Shown piece after piece: positions 1 to 5,517 of a stretch of DNA of 5,517 bases. Numbering within the stretch: the first letter of the stretch is position 1; each line of letters opens with the position of its first letter. Source of the DNA: Candidatus Omnitrophota bacterium (GTDB lineage: Bacteria > Ratteibacteria > UBA8468 > B48-G9 > JAFGKM01); contig JAMWCO010000109.1 of NCBI GenBank assembly GCA_023818785.1, positions 1 through 5,517 on the forward strand. Direction: 5' to 3'. Position numbers and translations under genes: made by a program. Under the pieces are notes generated by a model. It worked only from the letters and a program-made list of their open reading frames with translations, was not told the origin of the DNA and made no database searches.

Positions 1-24
1 ATATAAAAAAATAGGAGTGGAAAA

Positions 25-261
25 ATGAATAAAAAAGTAATTATATATTCAACAAAAACATGTCCTTATTGTAGATTGGCAAAAGAATTTTTAAAGAACA
101 ACAATATTGATTTTATTGACTATGATGTTGGTGAAAATAGAGAAAAACTTGAAGAGATGATAAAGAAAAGTGGGCAGATAGGAGTACCTGTTATTGATAT
201 TGAAGGAGAAATAATTGTAGGTTTTGATAAAGAAAGAATAAAAGAAATTCTTGGAATATGA
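25..261 (+). CDS. Glutaredoxin-like redox protein (YruB/NrdH-like, CPYC)
   Basis: This is a small cytoplasmic dithiol-disulfide carrier of 78 residues, the usual size for a minimal glutaredoxin. The sequence shows a first beta strand (residues 4-9), then the CPYC redox motif at C13-P14-Y15-C16. The cis-proline loop GVPV has its Pro at 55, and a GFD motif follows at 66-68, all in the expected order. A good Shine-Dalgarno (AGGAG, 13-17) lies 7 bases before the ATG, which fixes the start. The stop overlaps the start of the next gene, a thioredoxin-reductase-like flavoprotein, by 4 bases (ATGA). From family knowledge, this pairing and size fit the YruB-type glutaredoxins, which take electrons from a partner flavoprotein rather than from glutathione. 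The true substrate (peroxiredoxin, ribonucleotide reductase or other) is not visible here. I am confident of the fold and less so of the subfamily. Confidence 0.93.
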   Translation: MNKKVIIYSTKTCPYCRLAKEFLKNNNIDFIDYDVGENREKLEEMIKKSGQIGVPVIDIEGEIIVGFDKERIKEILGI

Positions 262-1163
262 GAACTTATGAACTTATAATTATTGGTGCTGGTCCTGCTG
301 GTTTGACAAGTGGTATATATGCAGCAAGAAAAAAGATTGATTTCATTATAATAACAAAAGATATTGGTGGACAGACACTCTATAGTTGGGATATTGAAAA
401 TTATATTGGTTATCAGTTTATTACTGGTGTTGAACTTGCTGAAAAATTTAAAGAACATATTAAAGAATTCAATGTAGAAATAAGAGAAAATGAAGCAGTA
501 ATAAAAATTTTAAAAGATGGAAGAAGTTTTAGGTTAGTTACTACAAAAAATGAGTATTTGGCAAAAACAGTTATAATCGCAACAGGAAGAAAACCAAGAG
601 AACTCGGGATTAAAGGAGAGAATGAGTTTAGAAATAGAGGAATAACTTATTGTGCTACTTGTGATGCTCCATTATTTAAGGATAAAATAGTTGCTGTAGT
701 TGGTGGAGGGAATGCGGGTCTTGATGCTGTCTTACAACTTTCAAGGATTGCAGATAAAATCTATTTAATAGAAGTTAAAAGTGAGTTAACAGGAGATAAA
801 TTTGTCGTTGAGAAAGTGAAAGAAATTAAGAAAGTGGAAATATTTGTAAATAGTAAAATTATGGAAATCTATGGAGATAAGTTTGTAAATGGAGTGAAGT
901 TAAGAAGAAATGATGAGATTATTGATATTAAAGTTAATGGAATTTTTGTTGAGATTGGTTCTATTCCAAATTCTGAAATAATTGATTTTGTAGAAAAAAA
1001 TGAATATGGAGAAATAATAGTTGATTGTAAAAATAAAACATCATATCCAGGAATTTTTGCTGCAGGAGATGTCACTAATGTATTTGCTAAACAAATAATT
1101 GTTGCTTGTGGAGAAGGAGCAAAGGCAAGTATTTCCTGTTTTGAATATTTGAAATACCTATAA
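258..1163 (+). CDS. trxB: Thioredoxin-reductase-like flavoprotein, AhpF-C-terminal type, probably NADH-dependent
   Basis: This cytoplasmic FAD enzyme passes electrons from a pyridine nucleotide to a small dithiol protein. Its 301 residues match low-molecular-weight thioredoxin reductase in length. The FAD-binding GAGPAG is at 10-15 and the redox-active CATC at 132-135. The second nucleotide-binding motif GGGNAG is at 149-154, and the C-terminal FAD motif GIFAAGD ends at D271. The HRR-type motif that binds the NADPH phosphate in classic TrxB is absent; E172 follows the strand instead, as in the NADH-using AhpF. The stretches VNGIFVEIG, GEIIVD and KQIIVACGEGAKAS also recall AhpF more than E. 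coli TrxB. The N-terminal double-thioredoxin domain of AhpF is missing, and the adjacent glutaredoxin probably supplies that role. Its ATG overlaps the upstream stop by 4 bases and has no strong ribosome binding site, so translation is likely coupled. The enzyme class is secure; NADH preference is an inference. Confidence 0.93.
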   Translation: MRTYELIIIGAGPAGLTSGIYAARKKIDFIIITKDIGGQTLYSWDIENYIGYQFITGVELAEKFKEHIKEFNVEIRENEAVIKILKDGRSFRLVTTKNEYLAKTVIIATGRKPRELGIKGENEFRNRGITYCATCDAPLFKDKIVAVVGGGNAGLDAVLQLSRIADKIYLIEVKSELTGDKFVVEKVKEIKKVEIFVNSKIMEIYGDKFVNGVKLRRNDEIIDIKVNGIFVEIGSIPNSEIIDFVEKNEYGEIIVDCKNKTSYPGIFAAGDVTNVFAKQIIVACGEGAKASISCFEYLKYL

Positions 1164-1832
1164 ATGTTAATAGCAATAGTTGAAGACGAAAAGGATATAC
1201 TTAATTTAATTAGTTTACATTTAAAAAAATCAGGTTTTAATGTAAAAGAGTTTCAAAATGGAAAAGATTTTTTGAATTATTTAAAAAATGATATACCAAA
1301 CCTTATAATTCTTGATTTAATGCTCCCAGATATAGATGGTCTTGAAATTTGTAAATATTTAAAGAAGGAAATTAAATATTCAAATATTCCTACAATTATT
1401 CTTACAGCCAAAGGAGAAGAAGTAGATAAAATTTTAGGTCTTGAACTTGGAGCAGATGATTATATAACAAAGCCATTTTCAATAAAAGAAGTTATTGCAA
1501 GGGTTAAAGCAGTTTTAAGAAGATATGAAGTCAAAGTCAATATTTTAGAAATTGGTAATATTGTTAAAGTTGATTTAGATAAATATGAAGTTTATGTAAA
1601 AGGAGAAAAAATTAATTTGACCACAACAGAATTTAATATTCTTAAAATACTCTTAAGTAAAAAGGGATGGGTATTTAGTAGAGAGAAGATTCTTGAAGAA
1701 TTGTGGCAAGGAGAAAAGGCAGTTATTGATAGAACAGTGGATGTACATATTAAGAATTTAAGGGAAAAATTAAAAGAAGGTGGGAAATTCATAGTCAATG
1801 TCAGAGGGGTTGGTTATAAGATAGAAGAATGA
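1164..1832 (+). CDS. phoB: PhoB-type (OmpR family) response regulator
   Basis: This is a cytoplasmic DNA-binding response regulator of 222 residues, a typical PhoB/PhoP length. The receiver domain (about 1-120) has the acidic pocket E7-D8, phosphoacceptor D51 in ILDLMLPDIDG, T81, and the GADDYITKPF stretch with Y100 and K103. A winged-helix trans_reg_C domain follows (about 127-222), with TTTEFNIL, the recognition-helix region DRTVDVHIKNLREKL, and the final VRGVGYKIEE. The ATG directly follows the TAA of the flavoprotein gene with no gap and no obvious Shine-Dalgarno, which implies reinitiation. Its stop overlaps the kinase gene by 4 bases. The PhoR-like partner, the nearby pstS and the 11-base-phased repeats at 3532-3572 support a phosphate-starvation role. 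The OmpR-family identity is certain; the Pho assignment rests on similarity and context. Confidence 0.93.
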   Translation: MLIAIVEDEKDILNLISLHLKKSGFNVKEFQNGKDFLNYLKNDIPNLIILDLMLPDIDGLEICKYLKKEIKYSNIPTIILTAKGEEVDKILGLELGADDYITKPFSIKEVIARVKAVLRRYEVKVNILEIGNIVKVDLDKYEVYVKGEKINLTTTEFNILKILLSKKGWVFSREKILEELWQGEKAVIDRTVDVHIKNLREKLKEGGKFIVNVRGVGYKIEE

Positions 1833-3520
1833 GAAAATATTTATTTTATAAAATTTTTATAAGATTTGCTATTTTTTCGGGATTATTCTTTATAATATTT
1901 TTTATCTTTTCTTTACAAACTTTTAAAAAAATTTATTTTTTAAACATTGAAGAAAAACATAAACAACTTATCTATAAAATTTTTAATGAAATTCAAAATA
2001 ATTTTGGGAAAAGAAATTTTAATCTTGATGATGAATTAAAAAAAATTGATAGATATACTGGTATAAGGATTACTTTAATAAAAACAGATGGTGTTGTAAT
2101 AAATGATTCAAGAGTAAACCCTATAAATATGGAAAATCATAAAAACAGGCCTGAAATCATTGACTCTATTGAGAAAGGTGAGGGTAGATGTGTAAGACTT
2201 AGTCCTACTTTAGATAAATATATGTTTTATTATGCCATTTTTTTTAGAGAAAAAGGTATTGTTATAAGAACATCTTTAGAATTAAGTTATATTCAAAAAT
2301 TTATTTCTTATTTTAAAGTAAATTTTTCAGTTTTATTTTTTAAAACTTATTTAATTTTACTCCTTATTTTTTTGCCTTTTTTATTTTTACAACTAAAAGA
2401 AATTTCAGTAATAGATAGTTTTATAAAAGATTTGGGCAAAGAGGAAAAGAGAGTAAGGTTATTGAGTTTAAAGCAGAAAGGATTGACAGAACTTGTAAAT
2501 AATTTAAACATCATAAGTGAAAAATTATTTCTATTTTCAGAAATAAAAAGAAGAGAAAACGAAATCTTTAATATAATTGAAAAAATAGAAGAACCTATTG
2601 GTTTTATCAATTTAGAAGGGAAACTTCTAACCTATAATAGTTGTTTTAAAAAATTTTTGAAATCTTCTGCTGAAAATAAATATTATTGGGAGGTAATTGG
2701 AAATTTTGAAATCAATGAAATTATTGAAAAGACAATTAATTTTAAAAATAATTTTGAAAAGGAAATTGAAATAGATGGAAAATGGTTCTTTTTGAAAACA
2801 AAATATCTTGAAAAAGAAAAAATAATTTTATTATTTTTAGTTGATATAACTGTTTTTAGAGAAATTGAAAAGATTAGGAAAGAATTTATAACCAATATAT
2901 CTCATGAGTTAAAAACGCCTTTAACAATTATAAAAGGATATATTGAAACAATGGAAGAAGAGGTTAAAAATTCTGAAATTAAAAATTACCTCTATATTAT
3001 AAAAAATCAAACAGAAAGGTTGATAAAAATAGTAGAAAATATAATTGCTTTATCCAGTTTAGAATTAAAGAAGATAGATATTGAAGATTTTAATATAAGT
3101 GAAGTTATAAAAAGTGTTTTTGAGTTATATAAGAAAAAAGCAGAAGAAAAAAATATTCAACTACTTTTGAATCTTCCAGATTCTCAATTTTTCAAAGGAG
3201 ATAAGTTTAGATTGGAACAGGCAATTATAAATCTTGTTGATAATGCTATTAAATTTACAGAAAAAGGGAAAGTAGAAATTAATTTATATAAAAAAGGGAA
3301 ATATGTAATCATTGAAGTTATAGATACAGGGATAGGAATATCAAAAGAGGATTTACCAAAAGTATTTGATAAGTTTTATGTTGGTAAGAAAACACCAAAA
3401 ACTGGTACAGGCCTTGGACTTTCAATTGTAAAAAATATTATTGAATTACATAATGGGAAAATAGAGGTTGAAAGTGAATTAAATAAAGGTACTAAATTTA
3501 CAATATACCTACCTCATTAG
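1829..3520 (+). CDS. phoR: PhoR-type membrane sensor histidine kinase with PAS domain
   Basis: This inner-membrane sensor kinase of 563 residues is the presumed partner of the adjacent PhoB. Domains in order are: TM1 (about 13-29), an extracytoplasmic domain (30-160), TM2 (about 166-187), a degenerate HAMP-like linker (about 188-235), PAS (about 246-340), HisKA (about 347-413) and HATPase_c (about 455-562). The extracytoplasmic domain carries the signature of large PhoR proteins, GIRITLI at 78-84 and DGVVINDS at 87-94, then MENH (101-104) and RPEI (107-110). The phosphorylated His is H359 in SHELKTP. The ATP site shows the N box (N468, N472), G1 DTGIG (499-503), F box (F513, F516) and G2 GTGLGL (526-531), so the kinase looks intact. 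Its length resembles Gram-positive PhoR rather than the shorter E. coli form, which has a negligible periplasmic part. The start overlaps phoB by ATGA. The Pho assignment is likely but rests on similarity and context. Confidence 0.93.
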   Translation: MRKYLFYKIFIRFAIFSGLFFIIFFIFSLQTFKKIYFLNIEEKHKQLIYKIFNEIQNNFGKRNFNLDDELKKIDRYTGIRITLIKTDGVVINDSRVNPINMENHKNRPEIIDSIEKGEGRCVRLSPTLDKYMFYYAIFFREKGIVIRTSLELSYIQKFISYFKVNFSVLFFKTYLILLLIFLPFLFLQLKEISVIDSFIKDLGKEEKRVRLLSLKQKGLTELVNNLNIISEKLFLFSEIKRRENEIFNIIEKIEEPIGFINLEGKLLTYNSCFKKFLKSSAENKYYWEVIGNFEINEIIEKTINFKNNFEKEIEIDGKWFFLKTKYLEKEKIILLFLVDITVFREIEKIRKEFITNISHELKTPLTIIKGYIETMEEEVKNSEIKNYLYIIKNQTERLIKIVENIIALSSLELKKIDIEDFNISEVIKSVFELYKKKAEEKNIQLLLNLPDSQFFKGDKFRLEQAIINLVDNAIKFTEKGKVEINLYKKGKYVIIEVIDTGIGISKEDLPKVFDKFYVGKKTPKTGTGLGLSIVKNIIELHNGKIEVESELNKGTKFTIYLPH

Positions 3521-3531
3521 TTCCAAATAAA

Positions 3532-3572
3532 TTTAACCAAATTTTAACAAAATTTTTAATTTTTTTTAATTA
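3532..3572 (+). promoter_or_regulatory. Putative Pho box: four TTTAA-Y repeats at about 11-base phasing
   Basis: Four direct copies of a TTTAA core are present: TTTAACCA at 3532, TTTAACAA at 3543, TTTAATTT at 3555 and TTTAATTA at 3565. The spacings are 11, 12 and 10 bases, one helical turn each, so they lie on one face of the DNA. PhoB/PhoP-type regulators are known to bind tandem repeats of this periodicity. The cyanobacterial consensus PyTTAAPyPy(T/A) fits three copies exactly and the Bacillus TTAACA element fits one. The position is upstream of a porin-pstS pair and just after phoBR. The general AT richness weakens the two T-rich copies, so the first two carry most of the weight. Confidence 0.6.
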
Positions 3573-3580
3573 TTCCCCAG

Positions 3581-3592
3581 TATCTTTATTTT
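3581..3592 (+). promoter_or_regulatory. Candidate -10 region of the porin-pstS promoter
   Basis: TATCTT (3581-3586) and the overlapping TATTTT (3587-3592) are the best -10 candidates. TATCTT begins 9 bases after the last Pho-like repeat. That fits activated Pho promoters, where the repeats replace the -35 element, and I see no TTGACA-like -35. In such AT-rich DNA the exact hexamer cannot be chosen with confidence. Confidence 0.35.
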
Positions 3593-3643
3593 AAAAATGA
3601 TAAATAAGGATGTGGTGAAATATGAGGGTAGAAAAATTTAAAA

Positions 3644-3651
3644 AAGGAGGG
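3644..3651 (+). promoter_or_regulatory. Strong Shine-Dalgarno deciding the porin start
   Basis: AAGGAGGG lies 3 bases before the ATG at 3655 (5-6 bases counted from the GGAGG core). It is a much better match than anything before the in-frame ATG at 3622. It therefore favours 3655 as the true start, which also puts the signal peptide directly at the N terminus. Confidence 0.75.
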
Positions 3652-3654
3652 AAA

Positions 3655-4827
3655 ATGTGGGAATTTAGAATTATTATCTTTTCATCATTATTAAGTTTTT
3701 CATTTTTATTTGCCGGAGAAATGGATATACTTTTAGAAAAACTTATTAAAAAGGGTGTATTAACAAAAGAAGAAGCAAATGAGATAAAAGGAGAGGTTAA
3801 GAAGGAAAAGAAAAAAGAGAAATACAGTTTTTTAAAAGATAGTAAGTTTTCAGGGGATTTAAGAATTAGGTATCAATATGATGATATAAAAGTAAGTTCA
3901 GACCCTGATAGGAGTAGAGCAAGAATTAGAGCAAGATGGGGATTTAAAACAGATATTTTTGAAAATACAGAAATTGGTTTTAGATTAGCAACAGGAACAG
4001 GTGAGCAAACATCCACAAATCAAACATTTCAAGATGCCTTTAATCAAAAAGGATTCTACCTTGATAGGGCTTATTTTAAACATAAAATAGGAGATTTTAA
4101 TATAATTGGAGGGAAAATAGAGAACCCTTTTTATTCAACGGATATATGGGATACAGATGTAAATCCAGAAGGTATTGCATTTACATATGAAAATAGTAAA
4201 GGATTTTTTACAAATTTTGGTATTTTCCCATTAGATGAACTTAAAGATTTAAAAGATGACCCAATGCTATATGGAATTCAAATAGGATATAAATGGAAAA
4301 TTGCAGATAAAGATTTTAAAATTGCTTCTGGATTATACATAACAGACAATTTGCTTGGTAAAAAATTAGAAGATATCAGCCCAAATTACAAACCAAAAGG
4401 AAATACTTTAATTGATTCTAAGTTTCAATATGAATATAAGCCATTTGATATTTTGTTTGAACTCACACCATTTGAAATTGCTAACAAATCTGTTAAAATA
4501 TATGGAGATTATATAAAGAATATTGAAAGTAATGTTGATGATGATACTGCTTATTTATTTGGGTTTTCTATTGGGAAGTTAAAAGATAAAAATGATTGGC
4601 AGTTTGAGTATAATTATAGAAAGATAGAAGCAGATGCAACTTTATCTATCTTAAGTGATTCTGATATAAATGGTGGAGGTACATCTTTGAAAGGTCATAA
4701 AATTAGTTTTGGGTATCAAGTAAGTAAATATTCTTCTTTTGGAATAACCTACTTCATTGGTCAACCATTAAGTCCAAGGACTGACAAAAGAAATACATTA
4801 CAAATTGATTATTTAATAAAATTTTAA
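3655..4827 (+). CDS. Outer-membrane porin (putative porin, Porin_5-like), possibly for phosphate
   Basis: This is a predicted outer-membrane beta-barrel of 390 residues from the preferred start at 3655; an in-frame ATG at 3622 would add 11 residues. The strong Shine-Dalgarno and a signal peptide right after 3655 support the choice: a hydrophobic run IIIFSSLLSFSFLF, then a likely cleavage after LFA. A charged helical segment follows, with LLEKLIKKGVLTKEEA, then a Lys/Glu-rich linker; such segments are common at the N terminus of these porins. From SGDLRIRYQYDD onward, alternating polar/hydrophobic strands run to the end, with an RARIRARWGFK strand and a terminal LQIDYLIKF. The final Phe is typical of barrel proteins inserted by BamA. 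The gene sits 14 bases before pstS behind a Pho-box-like element. By analogy with PhoE or OprP it may admit phosphate, but specificity cannot be read from the sequence. Confidence 0.85.
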   Translation: MWEFRIIIFSSLLSFSFLFAGEMDILLEKLIKKGVLTKEEANEIKGEVKKEKKKEKYSFLKDSKFSGDLRIRYQYDDIKVSSDPDRSRARIRARWGFKTDIFENTEIGFRLATGTGEQTSTNQTFQDAFNQKGFYLDRAYFKHKIGDFNIIGGKIENPFYSTDIWDTDVNPEGIAFTYENSKGFFTNFGIFPLDELKDLKDDPMLYGIQIGYKWKIADKDFKIASGLYITDNLLGKKLEDISPNYKPKGNTLIDSKFQYEYKPFDILFELTPFEIANKSVKIYGDYIKNIESNVDDDTAYLFGFSIGKLKDKNDWQFEYNYRKIEADATLSILSDSDINGGGTSLKGHKISFGYQVSKYSSFGITYFIGQPLSPRTDKRNTLQIDYLIKF

Positions 4828-4829
4828 AA

Positions 4830-4836
4830 GGGAGGT
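4830..4836 (+). promoter_or_regulatory. Strong Shine-Dalgarno of pstS
   Basis: GGGAGGT lies 5 bases before the ATG at 4842, in the 14-base gap after the porin stop. It fixes the pstS start and fits high expression of a periplasmic binding protein. There is no room for a separate promoter in the gap, although one inside the porin gene cannot be excluded. Confidence 0.8.
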
Positions 4837-4841
4837 AAAAG

Positions 4842-5517
4842 ATGATTAAAAAAATTTTATTATCCATAAGTATAATATGGTTAATTTTTACAAATCTTTA
4901 TGCTGAAACAGAGATTACAGGAGCAGGTGCTACTTTCCCTTTTCCTCTATATTCAAAAATGTTTGATGAGTATTATAAAACTTATGGAGTAAAGGTAAAT
5001 TATCAATCAATTGGTTCTGGTGGTGGAATAAGACAATTAAAATCAAAAACAGTTGATTTTGCAGGTAGTGATGCTTTTCTAACAGATGAGCAGTTAAAAG
5101 AATTTGATGATGAAATTTTTCATATACCAATTTGTTTAGGAGCAGATGTAATAACATACAATCTTGATATACAAGACCTTAAATTTACACCTGAGATTAT
5201 TGGAGATATTTTTCTTGGTAAAATAACAAAGTGGAATGATGAAAAAATCAGAAAAGTAAATCAAAATAAAAATTTGCCAAATATGAATATTACAGTAGTT
5301 AGAAGGTCAGACGGAAGTGGAACTACTTTTGTCTTTACTGATTATTTATCAAAGATTAGTAACCAATGGAGAAAAAAAGTTGGTAGAGGAACAAGTGTAA
5401 ACTGGCCAATTGGTCTTGGTGGTAAAGGTAATGAAGGTGTTTCAGGACTTGTTAGACAGATACCAGGTGCTATTGGATATGTTGAATTGACTTATGCTTT
5501 ACAAAATAATTTACCTG
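4842..5517 (+). CDS. pstS: Phosphate ABC transporter substrate-binding protein PstS (5' part, cut by window end)
   Basis: This is the periplasmic phosphate-binding protein that feeds the PstCAB importer. The window holds the first 225 codons of a family usually about 320-350 residues long, so the C-terminal third lies beyond the edge. A signal peptide (1-21) ends in LYA, with likely cleavage before ETEITGAGATF. There is no lipobox Cys, so the protein is soluble rather than a lipoprotein. Phosphate ligands known from E. coli PstS are conserved: T31-F32 in GAGATF, S59 in IGSGGG, D77 in GSDA, and R155, D157, S159, G160 and T161 in VVRRSDGSGTT. Further strong matches are FLGKITKWND, WPIGLGGKGNEGV and PGAIGYVE. 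It follows the porin by 14 bases in the same probable transcript. pstC, pstA, pstB and phoU may follow outside the window. The frame is open to the last base. Confidence 0.97.
   Translation, partial: MIKKILLSISIIWLIFTNLYAETEITGAGATFPFPLYSKMFDEYYKTYGVKVNYQSIGSGGGIRQLKSKTVDFAGSDAFLTDEQLKEFDDEIFHIPICLGADVITYNLDIQDLKFTPEIIGDIFLGKITKWNDEKIRKVNQNKNLPNMNITVVRRSDGSGTTFVFTDYLSKISNQWRKKVGRGTSVNWPIGLGGKGNEGVSGLVRQIPGAIGYVELTYALQNNLP

Noticed and set aside
1..24. Promoter for the first operon
   Set aside because: Only 24 bases precede the first gene. They hold a Shine-Dalgarno but are too short to judge a promoter, and the operon may begin further upstream.
120..458. Minus-strand open frame of 112 codons across the glutaredoxin/flavoprotein junction
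   Set aside because: It is antisense to two well-recognised genes, and its low-complexity Ile/Ser/Phe product is typical of the reverse of AT-rich coding DNA.
3539..3555. AAATTTT-AAC-AAAATTT inverted repeat followed by a T-rich run, as a terminator after phoR
   Set aside because: The stem is only 7 A/T pairs with a 3-base loop and no G-C pair, so it would be very weak. It also overlaps the phased TTTAA repeats, which explain the bases better.
3597..3641. A 14-codon leader peptide frame upstream of the porin
   Set aside because: It has no Shine-Dalgarno and no special residue run, and it overlaps the porin leader in another frame. Such short frames are expected by chance.
4930..5157. Minus-strand open frame of 75 codons
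   Set aside because: It lies entirely within pstS, which is strongly supported by conserved phosphate-binding motifs; the reverse frame is rich in Leu and His and resembles no known family.

Overview
The window is a compact, very AT-rich piece of a bacterial chromosome (roughly 25-30% GC by eye). Six genes all lie on the + strand with almost no space between them. Codon choice is strongly A/T-ended (AGA for Arg, ATA for Ile, almost no CGN), and the proteins are rich in Lys, Glu and Ile. A barrel-type porin with a signal peptide and a C-terminal Phe indicates an organism with an outer membrane. The skewed composition fits a low-GC, possibly thermophilic or candidate-phylum diderm, but I cannot assign a lineage from the sequence alone.

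Layout. (1) 25-1163 holds a stand-alone redox pair: a 78-residue glutaredoxin-like protein (CPYC) and a 301-residue thioredoxin-reductase-like flavoprotein (CATC). The flavoprotein resembles the C-terminal part of AhpF, and its dinucleotide site looks built for NADH rather than NADPH. (2) 1164-3520 holds a PhoB-type response regulator and a PhoR-type membrane histidine kinase. These four genes are joined by 4-base ATGA overlaps or zero spacing, so they look like one translationally coupled operon. (3) 3521-3654 is the only real intergenic region. It carries four TTTAA-Y repeats phased about 11 bases apart, which looks like a Pho box, followed by a plausible -10 and leader. (4) 3655-5517 holds a porin and then the start of pstS, the high-affinity phosphate-binding protein, which runs off the right edge. 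Both have strong Shine-Dalgarno sequences.

How it may work together: PhoR senses phosphate limitation, with its Pst/PhoU partners presumably beyond the window. PhoB would then bind the repeats at 3532-3572 and switch on the porin and pstS, for phosphate uptake across the outer membrane and capture in the periplasm. The redox pair resembles the NADH-dependent flavoprotein plus glutaredoxin-like system known from Clostridium pasteurianum, which reduces peroxiredoxin. Its physical coupling to phoBR is the most unexpected part of the layout. I see no wholly new system, RNA gene, mobile element or CRISPR array.
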